Origin: Adineta ricciae
Lineage: Eukaryota > Rotifera > Eurotatoria > Adinetida > Adinetidae
Length of the DNA: 64,000 nt
Assembly: GCA_905250025.1 (NCBI GenBank)
Contig: CAJNOJ010000096.1
Coordinates: 186,001-250,000, forward strand
Reading direction: 5' to 3'
The notes beneath the pieces are model-generated. The model worked only from the letters and a program-made list of their open reading frames with translations, was not told the DNA's origin and made no database searches. Each line of letters starts with the position of its first letter. Within the stretch, counting starts at the first letter, position 1. The position numbers and the translations under genes were made by a program. Below, piece by piece: positions 34,701 to 47,900 of the stretch.

Positions 34701-35665
34701 TTGAAATGAGTTTTACTCATATGAGCAACTGGAATATATAGTCTGTCAATGAAATATTCAAAACAGGACACTCGATACTGTCAATAGAAAGTTCGCAGGA
34801 CTAGTCTCATTTGATAAAACGGAACTAAATGATGAATTTTACGCTTTTTGATTTCATTCAAAGATTAAACAGACAAGCAACGAATCTACTATGCATAAAT
34901 TGCGCATTTTAATCGTACTATACCTTTGTTCCCTACTTCAACAATGTTAATAGACCGAAAAAATGTTTCTTTTAATAAAGAATACGATTTCGACGAAAGG
35001 AATCTTCCATAAATATTCAATGAGAGAAAATTGCGAACGCAAGATGCGTTTTTGAATAATTCAATTCGAAAATATGTCGAACATATCTACCGAATGAACT
35101 TCTACTTACGACACAAAACGAATGAATCGTGCATGATTAGTAGATGTCTTTTGTCATTATTTAGCATCTGCTTCCGACACACCATTGGAGAAAGAACTGA
35201 ACTCGTCGATCTCGCTTTCGCTACTGAACGTGTCAACGCGTGTCTTTGGAGTGGAGAACACTACAGAAAAAAAACTTTAGTAAAGATAAATATAGCTTGA
35301 ACATGTTAATAAAGTAATCTATGTCACATGACAAGAATGACGATTTTTACAAAAGAGTAATTCTATTTTAGGGGTGATGAAACGATAAATAAAAAAAATA
35401 TGAGCCTGATCCTTGAAATAGACGTGACAATGGAATTTCGGTGTGAGGGCGGGGCAGAGATTCATCCCATGTATGACACTGCTACGGACAGAATAATTGA
35501 TTTTCCAACGAATAACAATAATGATACTTTATTGAATAGATATTCACTGTTTAAATGTGTACATTTAATACTCACAACTAGATTTAATAGTTGAGTAAAC
35601 AAAACAACAAAGAAAACAAATCTACAAGAACAACAACAAAAAATAAATAAATAGATATTTGATTT
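31708..35665. other. ~4-kb non-coding interval upstream of PIM kinase (copy 1)
   Basis: No gene recognised. It contains the PIM upstream region, with CT/GA-rich runs near 31860-31900 and 32165-32215 and TA-rich runs near 33485. Several frames of 60-110 codons are open but low in complexity, and they change freely between the two copies. Confidence 0.5.
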
Positions 35666-37622
35666 TCATTCGGCAGGTTGTTCTGTTTGAATTTCTGCTT
35701 TTAATCGATCTGTCAAATCATCAATATTGTTATCATTCAAGCCAGCTGCTTGACTAGGATCGCGAGATGCGATGGGAGTGCTTAAAACATGTTGATATTC
35801 ATCGGAATGGACACGTGCCCACGGTTGTAATTCACCCGAAGCAAACGATGTATAAAACATCAACACAAATACACAGATCACAATCGATATTATAAAGATG
35901 ATGTTCCATTCGCGTTTAATCTACCAAATTTTCTATGTAAGACATCTTCTTCGAAAAATACACCAAACTTACGTGTGTATTTTCAACGATATAACCTGTC
36001 AAGATTGGTACTAAGAATCCCGGAATCGATCCAAGACAATTCGATACGCCCATCAAGATTCCGGCATAGTAAGCTCCAATGTCCAGATGATTCACGCCGA
36101 AACTCGCCCATGCCGGACCACAACTACTTGTCGCGATGATAACGCCGATGATAATCAATGCACGATGATGGGCGTCTAAGAGAGTAACCATGAGTAGAGC
36201 CAATGAGATAAAAATAAACGCTAGAGGAAATGAAACGAAAGAGACTTAATAGAAAATGATAGATTTGTCAATTTACATATCGACATAATTAATTTTCGAA
36301 CGTATCCTGTCGAATGCTGTTGAGTTAAACGATCCGAAATAATTCCAGCGGCTGAAACTAAAACAGCTAACGGTAGCCAAGGAATGCCTGCGAGAACGCC
36401 AGCCTAGAGAGAGAGAGAGAGCAGAGTTGAGCACAAATTTAGGAATGATTGTAAAGTAATGGAACCTGATCAACTTGGTAGCCAAGTGCGCGCGAGAGAA
36501 ATATTGGCAACTCAGTCAGCATCACATAAATACACCAATTCGTACCGAAATTTGCGGCAATAATCGCCCAGACAGGAAGCGATGTTAAGATATCTTTCCA
36601 TGGAATGGAATAATTCTACAAATTTTGAATAGTTAGGCATTGAATGGAAGGAAAATTTGTCGGTTTTACTCGTGATACAGGATGAACTAGATTCGCCTCG
36701 ATATATGCTGCTTCTTCTTCGGATATCGTTAAATGCGTCGAGGGAGACTCAGCAGAAAAGTAAAACCAACAAAGTGTCCACAGTAAACCAGATAATCCTA
36801 TTGGAATCAAAGAAGATTTCTTTTCAATAATCCTTGTTTTGTGTTTCTATTTACCAGATAAATAGAATATCCATTGCCATGACCAATGAACAGCAATAAA
36901 ACCACCGAGAAATATGGTTACAAATGTGCCGAAATAACTGCCTAGAAGTGCACAATTCGTAAATAAGATCGAGCTCATTAGGACATACCTGAAAATGCGA
37001 TCGTTGCTAGTTTGGATTTATCATCTTTCGGTGCCCATTTCGACCAGATGAAATGAAGCGACGGGTAAATAAAACCCTTGAAATAGACAAAACAAATTCA
37101 AAATAGTGACTCTCATTCTCTGTTGAAACAACTTACGGAAGCAAAACCTTCAAGGATTCGAAGAATTATTAATGCCGTCGGACCAATATGAGCGCACAAT
37201 GGTGTCAATAATGTTAATAGTGCACATAAACCTATACTCGTACCGAATAGAAGTCGTCCGCCTAACACTGTCGCTAAAAATCCAGCTGGAATTTGAATAG
37301 CTGCATAGCTATAGAAAAACGACGAAAGAATATAACCTTGTGTTTTAGTGCTCCAACTATATCCAGTCTTGAATAAAAACCAGAAAAAAAAGAATCAATA
37401 TTGATATTCTGCGATAAGACCAAAACAGCACGCCCTTTCTGCTCTTACCGGTTGGATTATGGTTATATTAGATGGAGTGATATGAAATGTTGGTGTCACC
37501 ATAGATACAATCGCTATTGATAGATTTGATCGAAGCATAAACGCATTGAAAAACCCGAGAAATGCCAAGAAACCTAAGATATAACGTTTGGGAATGTTTT
37601 TGTGCATGTCCCACGTAGTCAT
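35666..37622 (-). CDS. SLC17-family anion transporter, sialin/NPT-like (copy 1)
   Basis: Major facilitator with twelve expected membrane helices, carrying organic anions (sialic acid, glutamate or phosphate in relatives) in lysosomal, vesicular or plasma membranes. About nine exons. Family blocks: PKRYILGFLAFLGFFNAFML with RSNLSIAIV (TM1), GYSWSTKTQGYILSSFFYSY, LRILEGFAS then GFIYPSLHFIWSKWAP, NYSIPWKDILTSLPVWAII, GPAWASFGVNHLDIGAYYAG, and the ending FYTSFASGELQPWA. The loop after TM1 has NIT and other N-glycosylation sites. The Arg in TM1 and the FxxWxxWAP motif of SLC17 are kept. The substrate is not determined. A pure GA run in one intron (36409-36421) is absent from copy 2. Confidence 0.9.
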
Positions 37623-38239
37623 CGTTGTAGTTTTTCGTCTATCTGAAACCAGTGAACGAAAGAGAGTAAATAATAGTGTGAAAATATCGACGATTTATTT
37701 GAAACAAGCTTAGATGTGTTTTTGTGCGATCACTTTGTCTCGCATTGTGCACGCGTTAATGGCAAAATTATATTTTTTTTCCTGTATGTGTCTTATATAT
37801 TCTCCGTTCTTCCCCGTTTTTTTTTCTCTCGGCAAAAAAATACAACAGTATGAGAACCGACGCACTACTTGGAAGTCGACAACTAACAATTGTGTGCTTC
37901 CACTAGAACAAAATTCTAGTTCTATTCATAACATCTACTATTTTCTTTTCTCTTCCCTCTACAATCGTTACTCTTCGTCTACTTCTCCTTAGTCGTTCGT
38001 ATCAAAAAAGAACAAATTGAAGAGCTGGGTGCCTTTCTCTCTTTCGCCTCATCTGTTCAATGACATGCCATTTTTCTTTAATGATATAAAAGTATTTTAC
38101 ATAATTTTATTTAGATCATTCGTACACATATGTTGAAAAAAAACAATGCAAACTTGATGCAAATATCCGGATATATACACATTGAGGAGTTGTGTTTGGA
38201 ATCAAACTAAAATGCGATGAAGAAAAACACCAGATGTGA
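37623..38239. other. Intergenic: SLC17 upstream region (copy 1)
   Basis: Non-coding, AT-rich, with pyrimidine runs. Nothing recognised. It is the likely promoter of the SLC17 gene. Confidence 0.45.
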
Positions 38240-39796
38240 CTATTCCCAGCGTCTTAGCGATCGTTTGTATTCGTTTTCGATGTAACTAGTTCTTGAACGT
38301 TTGAAATTCGAGCGATTCGAATACGACGATGAACAATACTGATCGTCTTCATTCTCAGCATAATAATGACTCGACGTCTTATTCGAATTTACGTGACGAG
38401 AATCCATCGGTGTTTCCATTCCATAAGTTCGTGATCGATAATCGATTTGTCGGCCAGATGGAAATGCTTGACAATATTGCTCACGAGTAGTATATAACGA
38501 TGACGACGAAGAAGTTAACGGGAGTGAGGATGACGATGAAGATAGTGGAATGCTTGATGATGTTCGATGTGTATCAGAACGATAGACAGGCGATGGTATA
38601 GAAGCAATTGCATAATCTCTCGATGGACCATTCCGTTTAGCTAGAAGACAGAAGTGATCAATTAAACATCGATGTCTTGAACGAAGTGAAAATTTACTAA
38701 AGATGTTTTGCAATACTAATGAACAGGTCAAATTACCCGAGGTAAAGACAGATTATATCCGGTCAACAGAGATGTGAATCACTTATTAATGAGCATAGAA
38801 TATAAACAACAACTGTGTGAACAGCTTGAGATTAATAACAACAACATATCGTTCTGATATTACTTACGCGTGATATCGTATCGCTCGGGCCGACTGGTGT
38901 AATCATTTGTTTGATACGTGTCGTTGTACGTATCTGTGTTACTGCGTAGAGATACAGGTGTCAGCGAACGATAATCATCAGAAACATATGATTCATTGTG
39001 ATTACTGCGAGGATCATAATCTTCTCGATAAGATGAAGATGGTCGAGGAGATGCGTCTCTTCTACAACAAAGATCGATTAAGATAACATTCATTCAATTT
39101 AGTTCACTCTACCGATAGATTGATGGATGTGGGTGTGGGAGTGGTGGCGATGGGTATCGATTCCGTTCTGAATTGGGATAATGTGATAGTGCATTCCGAC
39201 CACGTGTTGATAATGAACTATAGTACAGATCAGTTGGAGATAGACCACCGAGTAGATTAGTTAACGGAGGTGTGTGAATATCACGACTAGTCTTTTGACG
39301 GTCTAATCGCGTCGATGAATAATTCAAACAGTCATTAGCTATTCGATTCGAGGATGAATACTCTTCATTCGCATAATGTCGAGATTTTTCTAAACCACGC
39401 GATGATGAATTTCCATTGCTATCAATGTGATAGTCGTTGTTACTGGAACAATCGAAATGAATACAATCAGATAGAAGTGCTTTATTGATATTCTTACCGA
39501 TGATTTCGATATTTTAGTCGTTCGTCATACATTTTTCTCCCGTGATGGATTCGATATCCGTGCCGTGAACGATCTCTACCGATACGCATTTTTCTCGCGA
39601 TAAATCGAGCACGAATAACACAAACAACTGACGTATATATACGACTGAGAATATCTGGAACAGATGTGGCAAGAAAAGAAGGAGAAAACGTCGGAGATAA
39701 TCTATATTCTATGCCTTCTATCATTATTGGGAAAGAAAGAGGAGAAAAGTACTCTTGATGATCGTCATTTATGTATACGAACAGAATGAAAGACAA
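38240..39796 (-). CDS. Uncharacterised Ser/Arg/Tyr-rich low-complexity protein (copy 1)
   Basis: Not recognised. Four exons with consistent phases: ...-39796 to about 39499, 39114 to ~39443, 38876 to ~39061, and 38240 to ~38641. The product is disordered and rich in Ser, Arg, Tyr and Asp, with many RS, SY and DY pairs, poly-Ser stretches, and an Arg/His-rich start (MRIGRDRSRHGYRIHHGRKM). It ends YKRSLRRWE. Composition resembles RNA-processing or condensate-forming proteins, which is only a hint. The start is uncertain: 39796 is the longest frame, and 39589 (MRIGRD) is a more natural start for the basic region. The reading frame is intact in both copies, with an in-frame Ser expansion in copy 2, which supports a real protein. 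Confidence 0.62.
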
Positions 39797-40333
39797 TCAT
39801 TTGCCGAGCTGATAGAAGATTGAAAGGGCATCTAGATCAAACCGGTGTTGTGGATGATTAATAGAGAAGGAAAATATCTTCATTGCCTGGCAGCGTTTCC
39901 ATTCGTCAGTATCGTCATTTAATAAAGAAAAAAAAACTCGTTCCGTGTGTTTCCTACACACACATGCCGTGCTAGAAATTTAGTGTTTGAATATATTTTT
40001 TTAGTAAAAGACAAGAAATACAAGATAGAATAGATATGTAGCGAAAAAAGAGAACAAAAAGAAGAAGAAGAAGAAGAGCGAGGAATGAAGACAAGAAAAA
40101 GTTTAACATTCTGTCGAAGGATATTAGTTGTTCATGAAGAAGAAGGAGAAGAAGGAGAAGGAGAGGGAATAGATATGTCGACATGTACAAATCTGTCGTT
40201 GGTGGTGATTTATTTACATGAAGAATCTTCGAACAAATGATGGAAAAAGAAAACATAGAGTACACGAGACAAAACTAGAAAAAAAATGTGGCAGAAGAGT
40301 GAAAGAAGAAGTCAACGTCGTTCACGGTGTGTT
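39797..40333. other. Intergenic with GAA-rich tract (copy 1)
   Basis: Non-coding, between the unknown gene and the striatin stop. It contains GAA/GGA triplet runs (about 40058-40080 and 40137-40170); the second is about 12 bases shorter in copy 2. Confidence 0.5.
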
Positions 40334-43300
40334 TCAAGTATAGATTTTGGCGATTGAATCAGCTCCTACACTAGCCATATAGGGTTTTGAGGAATGAAAT
40401 GCAATATCATGTATAGATTCATCATTTTTCTTTTGATGTGCTGTTAGTTCTTGAATACAGCTTTTGTTTTCGAAATCCCATAAACGAATTGAACGATCAT
40501 GGCTGCCAGAGAGAAGACAAGTTTGTTGAGGATCGATCACTAGACAAGTTACACTATCGAGATGAGCGACCATTGAATGAATCATACGGCCTATATGGAG
40601 CAAATGCAAATACTACCCAAAAGAAAGTTCGTCCTTACCAGAATTACTATCAAAAAATCGAATGCTACGGTCGTCATGGGCGGTGATGATCATTGGTTGC
40701 GACGGATGACTAATTAATCGATTAATACGATAATTAGCATCTTTAGATGAACTCTCGTCATTGACCAGTTCTCTCAACATTTTACCAGTTTCAGTATCGT
40801 AGATGCAAGTTTTGAATGTATCATAAGTGACGACAAATTGGTTTGTATCTTGCATTAACCAATCGATTGATATCGGAATGCCTTCACCTAATTAACAACA
40901 AACACACAGTAATATATTGAAAAATGTGAAGAATGTCACTTACTAGAGTAGGTCGATTGTAACGGTTGAGATAGACTTGGATCCCATAAACGTACGGTTC
41001 TATCAGCTGAACATGACAATAATTTTTGACCGGATATCACTAACTGCCAAACAGCATCCGTGTGTCCATCCAACACTTTGTTTAACACAGTTGAATCTGA
41101 ATAAAAAGAGAAGGAAGTCAGGTTCGAAAGAATATTTGCGACTTGGTTTCTACCATATGCATCATAGGAATCAATTTCGGAATTGGGAAAATTCCAAACG
41201 GAAATAATCGAATCCAGACCACCACTGTAGAATTGTTCGCCTGATGGGTTCATTGCCAAACACAGAACAGGACCACTAGAACAAGGATGAAGTTAGCACA
41301 TTGGGTTATCGAAAGCGTATTTTATGTCTTACGTATGCCGCCGAAATGTATAAACTGGTTCAAGATCTTGCGTTGTTGTTGTCGATCTAAATCAATGACA
41401 TTCAGCTAATTCTATTCAACAGTTTTGATCTTACTTTCTCATCGTAGCAGATTTCTCCAGATTCCATAATTTCAATGTCCGATCTTCGGATCCAGTTATA
41501 ACAATGGACTCAACTGGATGAAACCCTACGCAACGTACTCCATCCAAATGGCTAAAGAGAAAATATCCTGGAATTTGTCTTCAACGAAATTTTGAACAGC
41601 AAACCTTCGTAAAGCATATTTAACATTCCAAGTCTTTCGAGAATCCGATGAATCGCTAGTCGTTGTCTACAAAAGCAAAATGTACATATAACATATAAGA
41701 ACAAATATATTCGTACATCATCTTGAGGTTCATTATCATTGGACACAGTGACACGGGCTAGTTCATCGAGACCTTCCATAGCGTTTTCTCCCATGAAGTT
41801 TTTACTATTTCGAAACAGCATCGAGTCAACTAGAAGATGAGTCGAGAACAAGGCAATCATAGGTTTGAACTCGATGCATTTGCTTACTATGTTCTTCTTC
41901 GGGAAATGATCGTTGGTCCGAAGGAATATCAGCACTTCCATTATTCAAAAGACTTTTGCGAATGGATGCAGATGTGGCATTCGTTATCGTAGTTGATTGA
42001 TAGGCCTGTTTAACTTGACGATCACGTTTGTATTCTTCTTTCAGACGATTGATTCGTGATGGATCCACATTCCATTCATCGGTGCCTATGTCGAAAACGA
42101 AATCAGCATCGACAATATTTGATTAGATGAACAATTATGCATACCAGTTGAGTTAAGCTCATTGATGCTTAAGCCAGTCGTGGCAGTAGCAGCATCTCCG
42201 GTAAGAAAGTCAAATTCATGCAAAGCAGCTTCTTCACTGTCAAGATCATTGAGTTGATCAAGTGCAGAATTAAGATGGTTAGCGTTAGATGGATTACCAT
42301 GATTAGATTTCAGTAGGATACGATTCGTATCCAACGGGTCATCACTACGAATATAACAAACGTCGTGTGCTAACAACGCTTTCTAGCTTACGCTGATTCT
42401 TCATCGGCAGGATCTTCTTTCAGAAAATCTAATGATGCAAGAGATTTATCGAATTCGTTTGAAGCATTCTTGATTATATTAGGAATGATTCTAAAAGAAA
42501 AGTTAGATTGAAACGTTTTTTCAGGTATTCCTTGCAAAACAAGTCTTGCAATTTCTCTTCTATCATTGTAACTCTATCGACAAGTATCTGTGTTCGAACA
42601 AGTTATGTCTAATACCTTTTGGATTCATTCGTTGCTTTAACATCTCCGTTGACATTTTGTGTCGGCGAATTAATTGCATTATTTCCATTCAAATTCGTAT
42701 CACTTTTGATTCCTAGTAATTTCTTAACGGCTGTTGAACGAATGTCAATGATCGTATCGACATAGCCAATTTCTTTTAAATATCTAAAGAAAAGCGGAGC
42801 TGATTCTTTGTTTCAAAAAGCAAATTCAAAACTTACTGTCGAAGTAACTGTCGGCCTTGTTTGAACGATACACTACTTCCACCGAATGTTAAATTCGACT
42901 CTTCTTTGTTTTCATCTAAAACGAAGTCCTTTCACACGAAATAACTCATTCACTTGTGATTTACCGTCATCCATTTGTCCGTCATTTGATGGTGGTTTCT
43001 GATCTTCTATCGGGACACTTTCACTTCCATATTTTAGCTTGTTAAATTTCAATCTAAAAGCAAATGTTGATCTCCTGTTGGAATTCACGGAAATCATTCA
43101 ATCACCTTTCTTGTTTTAATGCATATTCAAGCATTTTAATTCGTCTAACGAGCGCACTTTTTAAGTTTTCTTGGCCTTGTCTTTCGCCTTGAAGAAATGC
43201 GATTCGAGCCTAGAATGACACGCGAGGAAATTTTCCGTAGAGCAATGTTCTCTTCCGATGTTACTTGTAATTCTGCTCGTTCTGTTTCCCATTGTTGTCT

Positions 43301-43450
43301 TTCAATTTCGAATCTTGTCCATTCATGCTGTAAAAAATGAAGTATTCCAGGTACTGTGTAAAATGAGCGTTGAGGATCGATTGTCCGCATCGTCGGCGCC
43401 GTTGTTTGACTGTCGTTTTGATAAGAGATCGATGTTTCACCTCCGTCCAT
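40334..43450 (-). CDS. Striatin, STRIPAK scaffold / PP2A regulatory subunit (copy 1)
   Basis: Scaffold of the STRIPAK complex, bridging PP2A and GCKIII kinases. Many exons with ~50-nt introns. N-terminus: YTVPGILHFLQHEWTRFE (caveolin-binding and start of the coiled coil), then RAELQARIAFLQGERQGQEN, and RRIKMLEYALKQER, the highly conserved striatin coiled coil. Then QGRQLLRQYLKEIGYVDTII. A Ser/Asn-rich middle includes EWNVDPSRINRLKEEYK. The C-terminus is a WD40 propeller: LRSHLDGVRCVGFHPVES, EDRTLKLWNL, GHTDAVWQLVISGQKLLSCS, QINRLI-type INRLISHPSQPMIITAHDDR, SGSHDRSIRLWDFENKSCIQ and ending ASVGADSIAKIY. The start MDGGETSISY lies 55 bp from the N that joins the copies. Confidence 0.94.
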
Positions 43451-43506
43451 TTGATTACATACTCATCTAATTGTTCTTGATAGTTTTAATTTAACAATTG
43501 AGATTN
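43451..43506. other. Copy junction with single ambiguous base
   Basis: Striatin 5' flank running to AGATT, then N at 43506, then sequence that equals the first bases of copy 1 (ATACAATCGAATAG). The only N in the window marks an assembly join. Confidence 0.95.
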
Positions 43507-43707
43507 TTATACAATCGAATAGTTAAAAGTTCTTGAATTTAACTGAGATTTTTCAATTAAAGTAAGATGTACAATTTTCATTAGTGCACGGACAATGAGC
43601 ACGTCATTTGCATAGAAACAAACAGAAGAAAAAAAGAAAGAAAATGAAGAGAAATCATTGAACTGAGACATAACGGACGGAAGAATAAAGTCAAACATGA
43701 AAGTATA

Positions 43708-44975
43708 TTACAAAGAGTTTCCTCTCGATGATGAACTTGCCGATTTCGATGACGAAGAGTTACGTCCGGGACGTCGACGCGGTACGTGTGCTAAACATAA
43801 GTCTCTTGACGACGGAGATTTCAACCATTCAGATTGTAAACATTCATCCAGCGTCGGCCTTTCAGAAGAACGTATCGATAAACATTGTTCAATTAGCTGA
43901 ATGCAATCTATTCAATAAGAAAAACAACATTGCCAAGCTGATACTTATTAAAAAACAGTATTTCTCTCTTTAGTCAAATATTCCTCCTCAAGCTGTTACT
44001 TCTTCGCACTGTTTGATCCCATACCTGAGGACAGATGAGCTGGAAATTGTGGTTGACACTTGACGATCGATAATTCATCAACAAAAGGAATATCACCACA
44101 AACAAGGTCATACAATAAAATCCCCAACGACCAGACTGTTTGTGGCAAGCCAAAGTATCGACGACACGTCACCCATTCGGGTGGAGCATAACAAGCCGTG
44201 CCTTCGAAATCTGTATAGATTCCTTCGTGGAATATCGCTCCCGAACCGAAATCGATCAGATAGATTTGTCCCGTACGTGTATCGACAAGGAAATTTTCAT
44301 CTTTAATATCTCGATGTAGAACCTAGAAGATAAGCGTTCGTATGCACTGCTTTCCAGGAATCGATTTCACTTACTCCACATTGATGGACATCTTTAAGAA
44401 TTTGAATAATTTGTTTAAGAAAATCACGCGCTAAACGTTCGTCTATGCCATTTGGTCGTGCAGTAATAAAATCATACAAATCACAGCAGTGTTCAGGTCT
44501 TTCAAGAACGATAACGAGTTGATCATTGTGAACGAAATAGTCCAACATATGTATAACATTCTTAACTTTTGCTACACGTCGTAATAAAACAACTTCAAGT
44601 GGTAATCTTCCATCAGGCTAAAAGATGACACAGCACGCAAAACAATGAATTATGAGAAACAACAAAGTCACATTTCACTTACAGTGTTGACTTCACGCAT
44701 ACGCTTTTTCGGAACGACTTTCAGAGCCACTGGCATGCCATCTTTCTTTCTTATGCCCGCATAGACTTCGCCGAAGCCACCTGACGCTAGTTTATGTGCT
44801 ATTAGATATCGAGCACGAAGAGGATCAACGGTAGCTAAAAAAAGAGGAAGAGATTTGTTTCGATTCCAATGGGAACGGTTATTTCATACGTACATGAATT
44901 GCTTTTGTTTGTCTGCTGTCGTTGATGATGAATCGTTGTTGGAGGTTGTGAAGGAGTTAAAACAAGTGTACTCAT
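43708..44975 (-). CDS. PIM-family serine/threonine kinase (copy 2)
   Basis: Counterpart of the kinase at 30439-31707, with the same five exons and all catalytic motifs (glycine loop, VALKVV, ERPE hinge, HRDIKDEN, DFGSG, PPEW). Changes are few, for example Ser for Pro just before the last intron (HLSS versus HLSP) and Ala for Val in the acidic tail on the opposite reading. Splice sites are intact, so neither copy is a pseudogene. It is most likely the other allele. Confidence 0.9.
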
Positions 44976-47900
44976 ATTGAGAAAAAATAGATCTATTTGT
45001 GTGTGTATTCAAAACGCTTATGTATCTAGAAAAGAACATTCGTGAATCATGAGTAAGATTGTGTGTTTGTGGGGAAAGAAAGGATATGTTTTGTTATATC
45101 GTGGGATATTCTTGTCGAGAGGAGAAGTGAAAGAAAGAAGAAAAGAAAAGAAAACGAGGACGATATATCTATCCAACAAAAACATAATTCTGCTTCTGTT
45201 TACTGCTTACCAAGCGACATGGCCTCTACACTACCGTTCACGAGAAAAAAAGAAACAGAATGTGTCTATGAATGAGTTGTGTATGTATGCGTGTGCGTTG
45301 TATGTGCAGTGAAGAGAAAAAAGCGAAGAACAGAGGACGTCAATGATCATGTGAGGAGCGATGGAGGGCACACTGAATTGGCAAAAGGCCAGGACGAACG
45401 CTTGAATGAAACTAGTGCACAGGAGGCGTTCTTTTCTCTTTCTCTTTCTCTTTCGCTTCCTCTCTATTCTTCTCATTTTGGCTCGCGATCAAAAAGAAAA
45501 GAAAAGAGAAGAATGAGACCGTGTTCTTCTCTCCTTCGTTCTACACGAATGTGTGTCTGTTCGAACGACTTTGTTAAATTAGAAGATACATTGACAAACA
45601 ATTGCTTTAATTAGAAACAAAAAGAAGAGACAACGATATGAGAGCAAATATCTTTGCCATCATTAAACTAATACGGTTTGAGAGACAAAACAAACAAAAC
45701 TCGAGTGATAAAAAAGAAATCTTCTTCAAAGAAGGGTGTGTTCTTTACATACTTGTTTGGATGATCTAAACAAACGAGGAAAGAACAGTCTTTCCAGACG
45801 TTAAAGTTTAAATGCGATAGACAAAGGACTGTCTGCTATATCGTAGACATGTATATATGTATCTGATGTGATGACGAAGAACGATAGAAATGGATAAGAA
45901 ACATGATATTTTTCGTAGATTTATATATAAGGGGGTAAAGGTGGTGATTGTAAAGGAAAAGAGAAGAAACGAAGAAAAATTTTCCAAGGAAATTTACGAT
46001 TACATCTTTCCTTTTGTACATACGTCAATTCCCATGAAAATTCCAACTTTCCCAGCAATGACATTTCTTCCATCTATCAAAAACAATCGGACGTGTCGTA
46101 CTGCGAACTATTGCATAAAAAAAGCATCTTTTTAATAACAATGAAGAAAAACAACAACGGCCTATTTTCAATCTTGTGTCCTGAAAAAAAAACGAGCACA
46201 TTCTATAAATATCCAAGTGCAGATACGCGTCTTATCAGCTTTATTTTTCTTTGTTCGCTACAAGTTAATCGCTGAAAAGAGAAGAAAAATAATATATGAA
46301 ATAAAAACGTTTATGTTGATATTGTCTGTATTTACTTAACTACATCACTTCATTTTCTTTTCCTCACTGTGTCTTACAATCAACTGCAAGCAAATTAGTC
46401 GTGAAAAACGAGAGAGAAGAAAAAACGGAAACGAACATATATGATATTGATTTTTTTTTCTACGCTTGACATTAGCGACGTATTTTAATAACTGTTTTGT
46501 ATCGTGTTGTACACCTTGACTTGATTGTTACCTATATTGATGAGTAATCAGAATGATTGAAGCAAAAATGAATGAAAATATGTTGGCAGAGAGAAAAAGA
46601 AAATGACGAATGTCATAGAAAGCAAATAACAGATCAATTTCCTATCAAGATGGTTCGCTAATAAAATCAATGTTACAATTTTATCCATCATTATCAGTCT
46701 GAAATATTACAAGTGTAGAAGTACATGTTTATACCTTTGACGCGTCCTTTAAATATATATGTTGATTTTTTTCTTTCTTTCTTCAACTTCCTCTCCTTAC
46801 GAAATCGTGAGTCAAGATGTCTATATGAAATTTGTCAGAGAGGGGGCTTATCCAACGGATCGTCACATTCGAAAAGTACATTGCATTATAATACCAACAC
46901 AGTAACATTAGAAAGTGTGGAATAATAGACAAATGCATTATAACTACATTATATTTTTTTATTGAGATGCAATATGACGCCCAAAAAAAAGAGCAAATGG
47001 CCTTTATATCTGTATCATACGTAATTTGTTTGGTACTGATAAAATAGAGTACGATATGACTGACCTTGAAGAACTAATGAAGATATCAACAAATATGCGT
47101 TGTTAGATTTGCTTTTTTTGCGAGCAAGAACGCTGGATGTGAACGGAAGTTTCATTTCAACATATGCAATGATCACGAGTCTCGTAGGTTTTGTTTTCCG
47201 CTTTCACACATGTTTAACACCTATCCATTTGTTTTGTAGTCGTTTCTAGAAAAATAGAACAGGATGCACATTTCAGATGACTTTGATCATAGCCGATCGG
47301 ATACATACAAATAGGCTCATTCGCGGAAGAGAACGCCACACCTTGCTGGAGAACATCAAATAATCATGACGATGCTGATTTTACAATTTTATTGACACAC
47401 ACATAATCAGGGGGGAAAATGTACCTATTCGCTTGAGAAAGGAAGTAATGACCTAATTATTGTGAAAGTATGTTTCGACTAATGATAGAGAGAAAATTCC
47501 TTTTTAACATGCGAACGTTCGTCTGATGAAAGACAGTAGCCATTTTTTGTAATTTATTTTCGAAAGAAGTATGCTATTGATTTAGTGGTTCTAAAAAAAC
47601 AAATCGAAAAAGATTTCTTCACACACTTATGTGTCATGTCCGATAACATGCGAGTCAATATTGACATGACAAAATGAAGATCGATCAATGAAAATTTCGA
47701 TTTCGATTGATAACGAGAAAAGAAAGAATGTACTCAATAATGCACAAAGCTATTTTTAATAAGATAATGAAAACTGAGACGAAATCGATTTTAGTTTTCG
47801 TTTTTCATTGTTTCGAATGATGTAAGTAAGTGCTCGGATTTCTCTAAATGTAATTTGTCATAGTAGCAATCGATCTACGCGACTAGAATATAACCGTTTT

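Larger units (their letters stand above)
30239..43505. repeat. Copy 1 of a ~13.27-kb directly repeated block
   Basis: The block holds PIM kinase, SLC17, an unknown S/R/Y-rich gene and striatin. It aligns end to end with 43507-56774 at a few percent divergence, including introns and intergenic DNA. It ends at a single N (43506). It most likely represents one haplotype of the locus. Confidence 0.93.

Noticed and set aside
35031..35300. An 89-codon plus-strand frame partly shared with 48320-48550
   Set aside because: The copies differ in start, end and many residues without a synonymous bias; it looks like non-coding DNA.
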